This document shows positions 33,776 through 47,096 of a stretch of DNA of 64,000 nucleotides, one piece after another. Position 1 is the first letter of the stretch. Every line of letters starts with the position of its first letter. Below the pieces are notes generated by a model. The model ran no database searches. It saw only the letters and a list, made by a program, of their open reading frames with translations, and was not told where the DNA came from. Both the position numbers and the translations under genes were made by a program. The stretch comes from Rosa chinensis (taxonomy: Eukaryota > Streptophyta > Magnoliopsida > Rosales > Rosaceae), in the NCBI RefSeq assembly GCF_002994745.2, contig NC_037094.1, forward strand, positions 65,564,989-65,628,988, in the 5' to 3' direction.

Positions 33776-34580
33776 AACCCCTCACCTTAATACAGAGACT
33801 CTCTCTCGTATATTTTAGTGAAAATTATTATTTTCATCTTGTTAAATTTTACACAAGACGCTCGAAAATTCGAGGTAAAAGTTCTATCTGCTATAGATTA
33901 TAGATTAAAATTCAGATTTTAGTTTTGTGATTTGTGGAGGAAGATGATGATGATGATGATGATGATTTAGAGGCGTGAATAATGGGGTTGGAGGAGGACT
34001 GAATCGTATGCCATGACTTAAAATGCATTGAATGAAATTTTGGGGGTTCGATCTGTGTGGATTTGAAGTGATGAAACCCTAGAACGGAAGCTAGGTCTTG
34101 CAATTTGAAAATTTTCAATTTGAATAAATTGGGAAATTGTGGGTTTTAATTGGATCAGGCACTGTGCTTCCGGATTTGGGATTAGGGTTTTCTCTGGGCA
34201 ATTAGAAATCTCAATCTGAATAAATTTCAAAACTCTTAGTGTTCCTTGAAATGTTGATTTTTGCATTTGAATCTAAGAGTTAGTTTGTTAGATTAATTTG
34301 ATATTCGTTCTGCTTGATAACTGTTTTACTGTGGCTTGTTGTTTTGTAATTGATTGTTTGATAATAGACTGTGATTGATGATAGACTGTAATGTAATTTT
34401 GGTGATAGAAGTCAGCTAGGTTTTCGTGAATGTTTGTGGTTGTTATTCGGTGATGCTTTCGTATTAGCTAACTGGTTGCATTTCATGTGCATGTTTTTTT
34501 TTTATAGAAGGAAAGTTACGCAAAGTTCTAGTTCAATCAGTTCGGGAATACGATTTAGTTTGTATGTATTTACATATGAG

Positions 34581-37500
34581 ATGGGTTCTCGAGGACGGCC
34601 ATTATTTGATCTCAATGAACCCCCTGCCGAGGATAATGACGAGAGTGATAGCATTGTCTCATTGCCGCCTCAAAAGGCACTCCCTTCAACAAACCCCCAC
34701 ACTTCTGAAATGCTTGCAGTAGCAGCTGGTACACAAGGAATTGTTAATAATCATGCTTTCTCACATGCATCATCTGTGTCAGGTTTTCAACCTTTTATTC
34801 GCCCTAAATATACTCATGGCTCTGAAGGTAGCGCTGAGCAGAAGGAGGCAAGAGATAGGATTCCCAACAATGCCTCATTGTGCACGTCAAGTGGTAACGA
34901 GGACATTAAAGCAGTGCCAGCTGTAGTTTCAACTGCTGCAGATGCCCCTTCTGTGGAAAGAGAAGAAGGAGAGTGGTCTGATGCCGATGGATCTGCTGAT
35001 GCTCATGGAAGCGGCAGTTTGCGTGAACAGGGTAAAACTTCCCTAGAACAAGAAAGATCTGGGGCTGCTTCTGGTGTTGCTCCAGACGGTAGTCCTTGCA
35101 ATATTAAAATATCAGAAAGTCTGAAGGATGAGAGCAGCAGTAGCCGCAATTCAGACAACAATGTCAAAGGTCATACATCCATGGACTGTCAGGAGGAACC
35201 TGGCTTGGTTCTGAAACAAGAGAAAGTTAAGGGCATTGAAGTGAGCCGTCCCCTCAAGGGTGCAAATAATCCAGTGAAGAGGAAGATGGATCAGCATAAT
35301 GAAGCAAAGCTGGGAAAGAAACGTAGTAGACAGACAATGTTCCTTAATTTGGAAGATGTTAAGCAAGCTGGTCCTATCAAAAGTTCAACACCAAGAAGAC
35401 AGTCCATCCCTGCAGCTGTTACAACTCGCACTATGAAGGAGGTTCGCACAATTTCTCCACCTTCAGTTCCTCCACCTACTGATCGCATAGGAGAAAAGCA
35501 GTCACAACCAATAATCAAGGACCAGAAACATCCTGATGTTCTATGCAGTGAAGGAGGACTTGCTGGGGATTCTAGTGAATCTAAAGCTGAATGTAATGGG
35601 GATGTTAATCATGCAGCAGCTAGGCTGAAAAGGCAAAATGGTGATACTGACTCATCTGCAGAGGTCTTACCGCCTATTCCGAGACAGAGTTCATGGAAGC
35701 AGCCCACAGATATGAGGCTCCCAAAGAATTCACAGGTTGCTAATAGGAAGCCAGTCACTCAAAGCTCCATGGATTCCAAGTTGGGGAACAAAAAGCTTAT
35801 TCCTGCCAAGAAGCAAATGACAGTCAGTAACATGTACCAAGACACATCAGTAGAGCGTCTTATACGGGAGGTTACCAATGAAAAGTTCTGGCATAATCCA
35901 GGTACAAAGTTTTTTTGTTTTGTTTTTTACTTATTATAGTTTTCGGTTACTGTAAAAGTGCATGTTCAATACCATTGACTAGTTTTTAGTGATTGGTTGG
36001 CCAATATTGTCACTCTTAGGAACTTTGTTCTATCTGTGTTGACAACTTTCCTGGTTTTTTTATGCCAGTGCTCCATGGCCCTCCAATTGTTACATTATGA
36101 GACATATAGCACACAAAAGACTTGGAAAGGTGATGACAATTATAGCGTGAAATCGAGATTCTGATTAACACATTTCATTGACTTTCTCAATTTCACTTTG
36201 TAATTCTTATCACCATCATATGCCATCTTGTGTGCAAATGTTCTCATAGTATAATCTGTTTTGGGGGCAATGGGAGAGGAGATAAACTTTCTACTTTTCA
36301 TCTCCTTTTGGTATAGTTTTGCACCTTTTTTGTTGAGTTTGTGTTCCTTGTCAAAATGTGGAATTTTGGTAATTGTAATTTTCCTTGTTAGCTTTAAAAG
36401 AAGTAAAAAGTTGATATTGTATTACTCAGGCCCACAAATTAGTGGAGGGGGATCTCTACAGCTTCATGTGGTGGGTGTCCAATCATCTGGAAAGCCTATT
36501 TGGAGAATATTGCTTTTGTACTGAATTGTTGTTATTGAGCAAAGATACACTGATTTCTGAGCTAATAAGAGGGAAAATATCAAATTTAATCTTCAGTCAA
36601 TTGTAATCTCTAAATTTGGCTCAGTAGCTTTTTAATGGTCTGAGGAGCTTCTAGTTCATATGGATATTTAGGTTATGTCCTTGCGCATGGTTATTTTTCT
36701 GATTTTGACCCTGTCATATTTTTTCTGTCAATATCCTTTCTTACTTTCCTTCATTTCCTTGTGCAACAGGGGAGACTGATCTCCAATGCGTTCCTGATCG
36801 GTTTGAGTCTGTTGAGGATTATGTCAGAGTATTTGAACCCTTGCTATTTGAGGAATGCCGGGCACAGCTTTACAGTACGTGGGAGGAATTAACTGAAGGT
36901 GCTTCAATTAATGGTCATACAATGGTTCGTGTAAGGAGCATTGAAAGGAGAGAAAGAGGTACCAAGTCTAATCTTATGTTCCCTAGTTTACTTTAGCTGC
37001 AACACTAGTACCTGTGGTTTCTTATCCTTGTTCTGTGAACTGACTGAGGTGTAACTTTTTGTGGCTTAGGGTGGTATGATGTCGTAGTCCTTCCAGCAAA
37101 TGAATCTAACAAGTGGACATTTAAGGAGGGTGATGTTGCAGTTCTTTCAACCCCCAGGCCTGGATTAGGTCTGATATGTGAATACATTTCTATCCATCAT
37201 TTTATGTCAATTTATTATTTTATGGATATTAGATGTTTTTGATGATGTTATTAACGTAGTCTCATATGTCAAGCAGTCAGATCCAGAAGGAACAACTCCT
37301 CAACAGACGAGAATGAGGAGCCTGAAATCAGCGGACGTGTGGCTGGTACTGTCAGGCGACATATTCCTATCGATACACGTGATCCATCAGGAGCAATCCT
37401 TCATTTTTATGTTGGGGACACCTATGAATCCAATAGGTTGCTAAATAGTTCTATATGTCTATTAAATTTGATTATTCTCTAATATTTTTTTTAGCAAGTA

Positions 37501-40065
37501 TGCTGACATCTTCCCCCGCCCCTCCTTCTCTAATACTGTTGTACAGCTTGGTTGATGATGATCACATTCTGAGAAAGCTGCAACCCAAAGGCACTTGGTT
37601 TTTGACGGTGCTTGGTTCTCTTGCAACCACCCAGAGGGAGTACGTTGCACTGCATGCATTTCGTCGTCTGAATGTGCAGGTGACATATTCTTGGGAATCT
37701 TCAGTGCCTTTTAATATTCAGATCTATTTTGTTTGTGTGGATAATGATCTGACCATTGATTTTCACAGATGCAAGCTGCGATTCTTCAGCCCAGTCCTGA
37801 ACATTTCCCAAAATATGAGCAGCAGAGCCCTGCTATGCCCGAATGCTTCACACCGAATTTTGTTGATCATTTGCATAGGAGCTTCAATGGACCCCAGCTC
37901 TCAGCCATCCAATGGGCTGCAGTGCATACTGCATCTGGTACAAGTGGTGGAAAGAGGCAAGATCCTTGGCCTTTTACTCTTGTTCAAGGACCTCCAGGAA
38001 CTGGTAAGACACACACTGTTTGGGGAATGCTAAACGTCATTCATCTGGTTCAGTATCAGCAGTATTATACTTCTTTGCTCAAAAAGTTAGCACCTGAAAG
38101 CTATAAGCAAAATACTGAGAGCAACTCTGATAATGTTGCTACGGGGTCAATTGATGAGGTTCTTCAGAGCATGGATCAGAATCTCTTTCGTACACTACCA
38201 AAGCTGTGCCCAAAACCTAGAATGTTGGTGTGCGCTCCTTCTAATGCTGCAACAGACGAGCTTCTTTCACGTGTTCTTGACCGTGGATTCATTGATGGTG
38301 AGATGAAAGTATATCGGCCTGATGTAGCGCGAGTAGGTGTCGATTCACAGACACGTGCTGCCCAAGCCGTCTCTGTTGAGCGGAGAACTGAACAGCTTTT
38401 GGTCAAGAATCGTGATGAAGTTTTTGGGTATATGCATCAGTTAAGAGGTCGTGAAGCTCAGTTGTCTATGCAGATTGCTGCTCTTCAAAGAGACCTTACT
38501 GTTGCAGCAGCTGCTGTTCGTTCCCAAGGATCTGTGGGTGTTGATCCGGATGTTCTGGTGGCTCGGGACCAGAATCGAGATGCATTGTTGCAGAGCCTTG
38601 CAGCGGCGGTTGAAAGCAGGGATAAGACTCTGGTTGAGCTGTCCCGCCTTTTCATTTTAGAAGGAAAGTTTCGCGCTTCCAGCAATTTCAATTTGGAAGA
38701 AGCTCGTGCTAATCTTGAGGCAAGTTTTGCTAATGAGGCAGAAATTGTCTTCACTACTGTTTCAAGCAGTGGTCGCAAGTTGTTCTCTCGCCTTTCTCAT
38801 GGTTTTGATATGGTTGTCATTGATGAGGCAGCCCAAGCCAGTGAAGTAGGAGTTCTTCCTCCCCTTGCTCTTGGTGCTGCACGATGTGTTCTTGTTGGTG
38901 ATCCTCAGCAGCTTCCTGCAACAGTTATTAGCAAGGCCGCTGGAACTTTGTTATACAGTAGAAGTCTTTTTGAAAGATTCCAGCAAGCAAAATGTCCAAC
39001 AATGTTGCTATCTGTGCAATATAGAATGCATCCTCAAATCCGAGATTTCCCCTCTAGGTACTTTTACCAAGGACGCCTCACTGACAGTGAGAGTGTTGCT
39101 AATTTACCTGATGAGATATACTACAAGGACCCTTTACTTAAACCTTACGTATTTTATGATATTACCCATGGGCGGGAGTCGCACAGAGGGGGATCGGTCT
39201 CTTATCAGAACATGCATGAGGCCCAGTTTTGTGTTCGTTTGTATGAGCATCTCCAGAAGACAGCAAAATCTTTGGGCATGGGGAAAATCTCTGTTGGCAT
39301 AATCACCCCATACAAACTGCAACTTAAATGTCTTCAGCGTGAGTTCGATGATGCTTTGAAGTCAGAAGAAGGGAAGGATCTGTATATTAACACTGTTGAT
39401 GCTTTCCAAGGCCAAGAACGAGATGTGATTATCATGTCCTGTGTGCGCGCTTCTGGTCACGGGGTTGGTTTTGTTGCAGATATCCGCCGCATGAACGTAG
39501 CTCTTACTCGTGCAAGAAGGGCTCTTTGGGTATGCATTTCTTTCCATCGAGTCATATTTGCTCATTTAATGTGCTCACATCATCTACCTGCAAATAGCCA
39601 CCCATAGTGTTGATTTTAATTTATTTTTATTTCTCTCAACAGGTCATGGGGAATGCTAATGCCTTAATGCAGTCAGATGACTGGGCTGCATTGATCACTG
39701 ATGCCAAGGCCAGGAACTGTTATATGGACATGGAGACTCTTCCCAAAGAATTTCTGGGTCCAAAGGGACCCTCCTACAATCCATTACCAGGAAAGCTTTC
39801 ATCTAATATGAGGGGGTTGAGATCTGCTGGACCAAGACATAGATCATTCGATATGCGCATGGAATCCAGGTCAGGAACACCTTCAGAAGAAGATGAGAAA
39901 TTCAGTGCACCAGTAATTTCTAGGAATGGTCATTACCGCCCTATGAAACCACAATTTGAGAATTCCTTGGACGACTTTGATCAGTCGGGTGATAAGTCCA
40001 GAGATGCTTGGCAATATGGTATCCAAAAGAAGCCTGCTGGGGTTGTTGGAAAGAGAGAGATCTAA
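34581..40065 (+). CDS. SF1 Upf1/Sen1-like helicase
   Basis: Seven coding exons: 34581-35901, 36770-36958, 37070-37168, 37277-37436, 37547-37679, 37769-39529, 39643-40065. All phases join, giving 1361 aa. Residues 1-440 are low-complexity with a DLNEPP motif (10-15), the acidic EREEGEWSDADG and basic stretches such as KRKMDQ and KLGKKRSRQ. The helicase core has GPPGTGKTHT (from about 708), DEAAQASE (986), GDPQQLPA (1011), QYRMHPQI, VDAFQGQERD and RRMNVALTRAR (from 1207), the motif set of Upf1/Sen1-type SF1B helicases acting on RNA or RNA:DNA hybrids. The closest plant group I recall is Arabidopsis At4g30100/At2g19120, usually called Sen1/C29A10.10c-like. Nuclear location is inferred. The exon 6 acceptor at 37546 was chosen over 37496 because the earlier one leads to a stop. 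The exact role is unknown. Confidence 0.93.
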
Positions 40066-41700
40066 CTATTGATGGGTGCTCTGAATCCTCTTTCTGCATC
40101 ATGGGAGATTCGTGGCATTCTTTGTTTTCCTACTGTGATATTTCTGCCACAGTGCTGGTTTTCTGTGCTGATTACAGAAGCTGGACTCCTAAAGTTAGCA
40201 GAGCCGAACTTTGTGCTAGATGAGCTTTTGGTTAGTTGTGACATTCGGCAATAAGGGGGAGGAGGATTGGCTGGCGCTTTCGGCTTGTGCAAGAAGACAA
40301 TTCATCTTGATTGATGTTGTTCCTTTGATTTCTTGCAAGCAGCTGGATGCTTTTGGGTAGATGGTGGAAAAATCATACCCTTAATCCACCAGCTTACAGT
40401 CATCAGAGGTAAAACTTCTCTTGCAATAAATAAAAGACACTTCATATGCCAAAAGCCTAAAACATTCATAACTAAGTGTGTAGTTTTTTCCCCCGTCATT
40501 GTCATTTCTTCTCATGCATTGGGTACCGATGAAACTCAGGAATCCAAATGATGCTGTGGGCAAAGCTTCAAAGCATTGTATGCTATAATATCTGAGCTGC
40601 AACCTGTGATGCAAATAACTGTCATGGCTCGATAGACCTCTTTTGACAAACACACTGTTGACTTCTCGGTTCTTTTGTGCTATATGATATAAAGACTAGA
40701 CTTGGTGCTTCAAATGCAGAAAGATCCCATTTGAATGATGCTCTGTACATTTTTTGGAGACATGCAAATGCATGATATGACTAGTACCACATACCACACG
40801 AAGGGGAATGTTAATGTTTGAAATTTAAATTAGAAAGGCGGCATTACTAGTTTGCTACAATATTCTGTATAGAAATGGGGGTACAGAAATTGTAATAGGA
40901 GTAGTATATTTCTAGCAGCATTTGTAGTGTACATACATCTTTCAGTTCTGGAATCAATCACATCAAATTCTTTTCTATGCGTTTGTCTCTGTTTCCTTAG
41001 CATTTGTGATCCAAGAACAGGAAATTTCTCAGAAGAAAAATGACTGATTGAAACGATAATAGTACAGATCACATCATCACATGTGATCGCCTAGTTATTG
41101 TCGCTCTTGTGAGTCTTGTCCTATGACGGACCAAGCGGGCCTAGGGTACATTATAATGCACTTGCTTTGTCGCTGTAGTCTTTGTTTTAGTACACTCCCG
41201 AAACTTATACCTATGAGTAGGAATGAGAAAAAAGTAGTTGGTGGAATGTCGACTTCTAAAGAAAATTTGAAAATACTGGTTCCTAAGTATCGTGCGAAGT
41301 CCCAAATGAAAAGATGTGTTCAACAAAGATTGGCGAGGTTTGATGCTATTCTCCTTCATTTTGGGCCGTATAATTCTTTTCAGAGAAATTATCAGAAGAA
41401 AAAAAAAAAGTTAACGAACACGCAAATTCGCGAGCCCTCTCTGTGTGGTTACCTCTATTTATATTGCTAAACGGTAGGCGGATGGAGGGGAGGAACCTAA
41501 CATGTAGGCGTTTACGTAAGGATTAAGTGAATGGCTAGGTAGAGGTTTATTTTATATTAATTTTATCATACAACATTTAAATTTTCGAATAAGTGAATAA
41601 CTAAACTATAAAAACGATAATTAAAGAAATACGCTCCTTTATGAGAAATAAATGCTATTCGTCCGTACACGGCAACGGCCAAAGCTATAAAGCCTATAAT
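40066..41700. other. Helicase 3' UTR and intergenic DNA
   Basis: AATAAA at 40425-40430 could end the transcript, though the UTR may extend to about 40800. 41100-41470 has a 115-codon ORF without recognisable domains, best regarded as chance. The rest is AT-rich and featureless. Confidence 0.4.
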
Positions 41701-41739
41701 ATATAATCCATGTGAATTCGCTTAAAAGGGCAGTGACCA

Positions 41740-42627
41740 CGCCACGCAATGCGCATGTCCTCCTTCACATTATTTAGGGCCATTTCAGTCTTTTCTCCCA
41801 CAGGAAAAAACGACACCGTCGAAGCTGTGTCCGAAAGTCTACCACCACAAAACAACACGAAGCGAAAATGGCCTTGGCTTACAAAAGCACGTGTTGGCCT
41901 TGGCTTCCAGCATCACTGTGATCCCGAGATCCCTGTAATATTCTCAGCTTCTCTCTCTCTGTCTTTCTGTTTGTACTTAAATTGTTACACTGTAGTTGAC
42001 CTTGTTCAGATGGGTTCCGACTGCTGAGGAGGTCCGAGATATATTGGCACCCAAAATTCTCTTCAATCTGTTTTGGTCAGGTGAGAGAGATCTTTGTACC
42101 CTTCCAAGTTAGCGGACCTGTCTGATTTACCCTTCTAGATATTTGGTTGATTATGTATATATATGCTTGAGTTTTTGATGGTTTTTGTGACCCATTGTGG
42201 TGGATTCATGGGAGTTTTTGTAAGAGAAGTAGAAAATAGTGCAAAAGCTAACATGAACAAAGTGGTCTCTTTTAGATTGGATATTTGATAGCTATGGAAG
42301 GATGGTTTATTGAGTTGATGATTTGGTTTTTTTTTTTTTTTTTGAAAAGAAAAAGAAAATATAGTTCAAATGATTAGGTAGTTTTAGTTGCGAAAAGCGA
42401 AAAGCGGTTTGACTACAAGAATAGAAGTTGTTGATTTTCAAATGATACATTGAACAATGAAGATATTCACTTTGTGTTTGTTGGATAAAGAGCATGCTTT
42501 TTGTTGGAATTCACTGTGTTTGATGAATAATGGTGAAGGGAGATTGAAATGGGAACTGTGAAACTAGGACATAATTTTTGAAGTCTCCATTGTGGATTTG
42601 CAGAGTTTTTTTCTTCTTCTCAAAACT
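41740..42627 (+). promoter_or_regulatory. 5' leader of CRAL-TRIO gene with probable leader intron
   Basis: A CT-rich patch (41945-41970) and a donor TTGGTCAG|GTGAGAGA at 42081 suggest a non-coding first exon spliced to 42604 (acceptor GGATTTGCAG). If so, the leader contains a five-codon upstream ORF starting at ATG 42010 and ending TGA 42025-42027. No TATA box was assigned with confidence. Confidence 0.45.
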
Positions 42628-45106
42628 ATGAGTGCGGGAATGAAGAAATCTTCTTCAAATGGCTCTGAGAATATTTTAACAAGTGAAGAGCAGCAGGCAA
42701 AGGTATTGTTAGTAAAAGTGCTCATTTACTAGTTTGAAATCTAGTAGTTTGGGGCACGAGTAGTTCCACTCTTATTGTTTACCCTAAAAAATCTTCATGT
42801 TTGCAGATTAGCGAGGTGAGGAAGTTGATAGGGACAGTGCCGGATAAGTTGTCCACATATTGTTCCGATGCATCCATTGCAAGGCATTTAAGGGCAAGGA
42901 ACTGGAATGTCAAGAAGGCCACAAAAATGTTGAAAGATACCTTGAAATGGAGGTCAGAATACAAACCGGAGGAGATTCGTTGGGTATATTTTTTTTCATA
43001 GCCTTATAGTCAGAATTCAGGAACAGAATGTGCTCTCAGCTTAGGACACGTTCTGTCTCTTTAGGTTTCTGTAAACCATTAGCCACTGTGAGTTATTAGA
43101 ACTGAATGCAGCCTGATAATCTTTTGCAGGTTATGTTGTGTAGTTTTTTCTTTGTTTTGCTATCCATTTAGAGCTGGCTTATATGGTTCTGTGTTTTGAA
43201 AAGTACGATATCAAGAGTCTACACCTACTAGCAGTTCTATTCTTTTGGAATTCAGTCCCGACCTATGATGTGAACTGTAAAACCTCGACAATTAGCAGAG
43301 TCTAAAATAGTAATAGTTACATTACAAACAGCTACTACAAGGGTTAAGTTCTTCAGGTACTGAAGAGATGATATTTTACAAATTAGTTGTTTCCATTTCT
43401 TATGTAGGAGGACGTAGCTCGTGAAGCTGAGACGGGAAAAATTTACAGATCAAATTATATGGACAAGCATGGGAGACCAGTTCTTGTCATGAGGCCTAGT
43501 TGCCAGGTTACAAGCCTTCCTCACACCTCCATGAATTATTTTTTACTTTAAAGTAGCTTTTACTTATAATTAAGAGTTGGTGCTCTCTTCATGTTGATGC
43601 ATACTCTTACTTGCTGTAAAAACTGATTTTATTTGTCGACTCATCTCATCTAACTAAAATTAGGATCTGGTTGAATTCCTGAAATTAGGATCTGCTGAAT
43701 ATAAATGTTTGCAATGCTCTGGAGATCTAATTTTCAGCAGAAAGCTAATTTTCATTCTTTTGGGAAAGAGATTGTCAAAAAGTTACTTTTCCCTGGTAAC
43801 TTATTAGTTATTTATATCAATTGCAGAACTCAAAGTCAACGAAAGGCCAGATACGATATTTGGTGTATTGCTTGGAGAATGCTATATTAAATCTTCCACC
43901 CGACCAGGAACAGATGGTTTGGCTGATTGATTTTCAAGGTTTCAATTTGTCACATATTTCAGTGAAGGTGACACGTGAAACAGCCCATGTTTTGCAAGAC
44001 CATTATCCAGAACGCCTAGGTCTTGCAATACTCTACAACCCACCCAAGTTTTTTGAGCCATTCTATACGGTAAGCTCAGTTCTGATGCCATTTTTGTTAT
44101 TTTACCTTTTCTCTAGAAATACTTCTGAATAGAACAGCAGGGAGATGCCAATTGTTTATCCTTATGAATTAATAAGGTTCAAAGTAATACGAATTTTACA
44201 TTTGTGAACAACTGGCTTTTGCATTTTCATTTTATCTTGGGCCATTCCAAGACTTCGGCATTTTAAAGTGCTTCCCATCCCTTTGCTATTTTAGTAAAGT
44301 TTCAAATTGGGAGAACCACTATCACTTTGTACTTGTTAGGTATGCAGTAATGTGGGGAAACTCTGTAACCAAAGCATATTTCGCTGTACGTTTTTTTTTT
44401 TTTTTTTTTTTGGGATCCACTCCCCATTTTACAATCCACACACCATGTTTTTTTTTTTTTTTTTTTTTTTTTGAGAATGAACTTAAATTCTGTCTTTACT
44501 AACTTAGGTTTGAGAATTTTGACCAAAGAAGGAAAGAGGGAATTTGGATTTCACTCCGCTTTTTTTTTTCTTTGGCAATTCTTTGTTGCAAATAAAGCCT
44601 CATGTGACACTTAAATGCCAGCATCCTGTAATTCATAATTGAGTCCTTACTCCTTACGATGCCGAATTAATGTCATGTATTTGTTGCAGTTAGTAAAGCC
44701 CTTTCTAGAACCAAAGACTTACAATAAAGTGAAGTTTGTGTATGCGGAAGACCTCAACACCAAGAAGATAATGGAGGATCTATTTGATATTGAAAAACTG
44801 GAGGCTGCATTTGGCGGAAATGATACTGCAGGTTTTGATATAAATAAGTACGCCGAGAGGATGAAAGAGGATGATAAGACGATTTGCACAGCTGGAAGTC
44901 TGCCCTTGGCAGCCTCACAACCTGTCCTGACCAGTGCTGCTCTCTCATTGGATCCTGTCAAGTTAGACTCAAATTCAGATGCTTCTGATAATGAGAAAAC
45001 AGACAGTTCCTCATCCCATGGCATAGAACCAGAAATTATCTCAGACCACAATATGGCGGTGGCTGCTAGTACCACAAAAGCTGCCGATGATGTAGATCAA
45101 GTATAA
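42628..45106 (+). CDS. CRAL-TRIO (Sec14-like) lipid-transfer protein
   Basis: Five exons: 42628-42702, 42807-42983, 43408-43506, 43827-44069, 44690-45106. All junctions are GT-AG and phase 0, giving 336 aa. A CRAL-TRIO N-terminal helical region (about 26-84) has ARHLRARNWNVKKATKML. The lipid-binding CRAL-TRIO domain (about 88-250) has YMDKHGRPVLVMRP, LVYCLENAI, WLIDFQGFNL, LQDHYPERLGLAILYNPPK and KPFLEPKTYNKVKF. The C-terminus (about 265-336) is Ser/Asp-rich and probably disordered. Members bind phosphatidylinositol or similar lipids and move or present them between membranes. No GOLD or nodulin domain is attached, so it belongs to the short Sec14-only plant group. There is no signal peptide, and cytosol is inferred. 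Intron 4 contains two long T-runs (44390-44475). Confidence 0.94.
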
Positions 45107-46220
45107 TCTTGTCTCAAGGTTCAGGTATGGTGACTTAACTGTAGTGATGTATCTTGCTGACCCTTTGGCTGTTGGGTTAGGTACTTCAAATTTAGAGGGC
45201 TCCTGTAAACTCAAGTTCTCAATTGATTTGTTTTGAGCATATTGGACACTCCGTCAATGAATTCGGCTTGTGAAGTTGGTCAGAACTCAAGATTGTAGTT
45301 CCTAAAACCAACTCAAAGGAGGCATTTTATCTCCTTACTTCATTTAAGCATTTTTACTTAAAGAAGAAACTTCACGAAGTTGGTGAATCTTGACATAATT
45401 TTCAACTGCTGCTTTTAACACGTGACTGAATATGATCGAATAGTTGTACCAAATAGATCGTCCATGGTATTATGGGAAAACAATGCTTGTGTTGGCAGAC
45501 TTTGATGGTCTCTGTGATGCAGCGCTTGTACCAATCCGATCTTTCCCTGTTTGGATTGAGATTTTCTGTCTACTGCTGGCTCTTTCCAATGAAAATGCAA
45601 CAATGACGGTTTGGATCAACATTGGAATTTGTAAGACAAGCCATGTTTTTGGCGTGGTTTTTGATCCTCTCCTTCCATGCATTCTCACCAAATTTTCAGA
45701 TCCACTATCCTCCTCCATGGCTCTCCATTCATCTTAGACACCTCATCCTCTCCCAATTCTCTTTTCCGCAACCTCATCTTCCATATTCGATCCCAGGAGT
45801 CTCTGCTGGATCTATTCACCTAACTTTATATGTAAAAATTGCTGCCATACCGGCACTTCATCAAAACTTGGGGACGTGGCCGGACCGCCGACCAATGGTG
45901 TTGTGTTGCTTGCTGGTCTCCACCTTTGTAACTTCCATTACTAAGTTCTTTGGTATCTATGTCCTTGTGCATGCTATTTGGGGGTGGAGATTGATGGTGG
46001 AGAAATGTTCGGCCTCTGGAAGTGAGGTCCTTCAGGGCTTTTTTCGTTGCCGCTTGGTAGTGGGTAGCCAACTAGCCATGATGGCTGGTCTAGGGGTGGC
46101 GGTGAAGCTTTTGGAGTTTTGGCTTTAGATCTAGGGGCTTTTGGATTTCTCCCGTTTAACCATTTAGTTGTTGCCCCTAGTTTCATCGTTTCGTTGATAT
46201 GATTGGAATGGTGGGATTTT
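45107..46220 (+). pseudogene. Gene 3' side, then LINE ORF1 (DUF4283) relic
   Basis: 45107 to about 45430 is probably 3' UTR and spacer. From about 45444 the plus strand reads MYQIDRPWYYGKTMLVLADF and ALVPIRSFPVWIEIF, the second half of a DUF4283 domain of LINE ORF1. It then passes into unrecognised sequence (an ORF at 45622-46128 without domain). No zinc knuckle or reverse transcriptase was seen. It is a fragment split by frame changes. Confidence 0.6.
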
Positions 46221-46237
46221 ATTAAGAATAGTTAGGA

Positions 46238-46913
46238 TTTTTTTTTTTTTTTTTTTTTTTTTTTGTGAATTAAGGGTTGGTGCGGCTGCCCTCAAGCCTT
46301 CATTGATGAAACAGATGAATACAAATGAGGGGACGTAAAGCCTAAACCCCATATTACAATACACCTCAAGAAGATCTCCTGAATAGTAACAAGAGTCTCC
46401 ACAAATACCATGTATTCGAATATGCACCCAATACCAAAGAGTGTCACATGGACTACTCTATTTGCTTTACAATAATGGTGGCATATCGGAAAGTTAAAGC
46501 AGTGCCATAGAGCCAATAAAATAGCTTTCCTAATATGTTGATGACTAGACATGAATCTGCCGACACAACGTTTCATCCTGCCACTAGGAGATTGCACCCA
46601 ATCCAAGATCTGCTGCCTCGTTAGGGCAAACAAGGCATACTGAGTATGCAGCCTAGTACAAAGCCCAAATGACCTTACCAAGAGTTGGCAGGAATTTATT
46701 GTACATAAAATACACCTAAACTTGAAACAAAATAACAAAACTAAATAATACATACTATAAGCCCACCACAAGCAGAGGCCCAAGGAATGAAGAAAGGCCA
46801 CGGCCTTGGACAAGCCCACGACCCATGTCCCCTGCGGGATAGAAGTACGGCCACCAACGATCGACGATGAATCTTGGCCGGAACCACTAGCCGGGCAACG
46901 CCATGCTCGATTC
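46238..46913 (-). mobile_element. 5'-truncated or shortened L1-type LINE
   Basis: A perfect 17 bp direct repeat ATTAAGAATAGTTAGGA (46221-46237 and 46914-46930) flanks the insert, and a T-run at 46238-46264 is its poly-A tail on the minus strand. The minus-strand ORF 46915-46292 contains WVQSPSGRMKR, HIRKAILLALWHCF and HHYCKANRVVHV, which looks like the RNase H tail of LINE ORF2. It is joined upstream to unrelated G-rich sequence, so internal material is missing. The 3' end (CTTTACGTCCCCTCATTTGT) is shared with the copies at 10190 and 47097. Confidence 0.9.
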
Positions 46914-46930
46914 ATTAAGAATAGTTAGGA

Positions 46931-47085
46931 AATTTGAGTTGATAGAAAAAACCAAGACAATAAGAGAGAAGCAGTTGTACGTGCAACGTGGGACTGAGAA
47001 TAGTTTGGCAATGTGAGAATTGAGCGGAGAAGAACGTTCCCATTTTTTTTCAATTTTTTTTTTGTTTGTGATTTTAAATTTTTGA
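46931..47085. other. Spacer between two LINE insertions
   Basis: A short AT-rich stretch with T-runs. Nothing recognised. Confidence 0.5.
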
Positions 47086-47096
47086 GCTTTAAGATT

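Noticed and set aside
37497..37546. Earlier acceptor (TTTTTTTTAG at about 37496) for helicase exon 6
   Set aside because: It gives a frame that soon ends in TGA, while the acceptor at 37546 yields DDDHILRKLQPK, which fits the conserved helicase sequence.
41123..41470. 115-codon ORF between helicase and CRAL-TRIO genes
   Set aside because: No domain, ends in a poly-Lys run from an A tract, and lacks any splice or promoter context.
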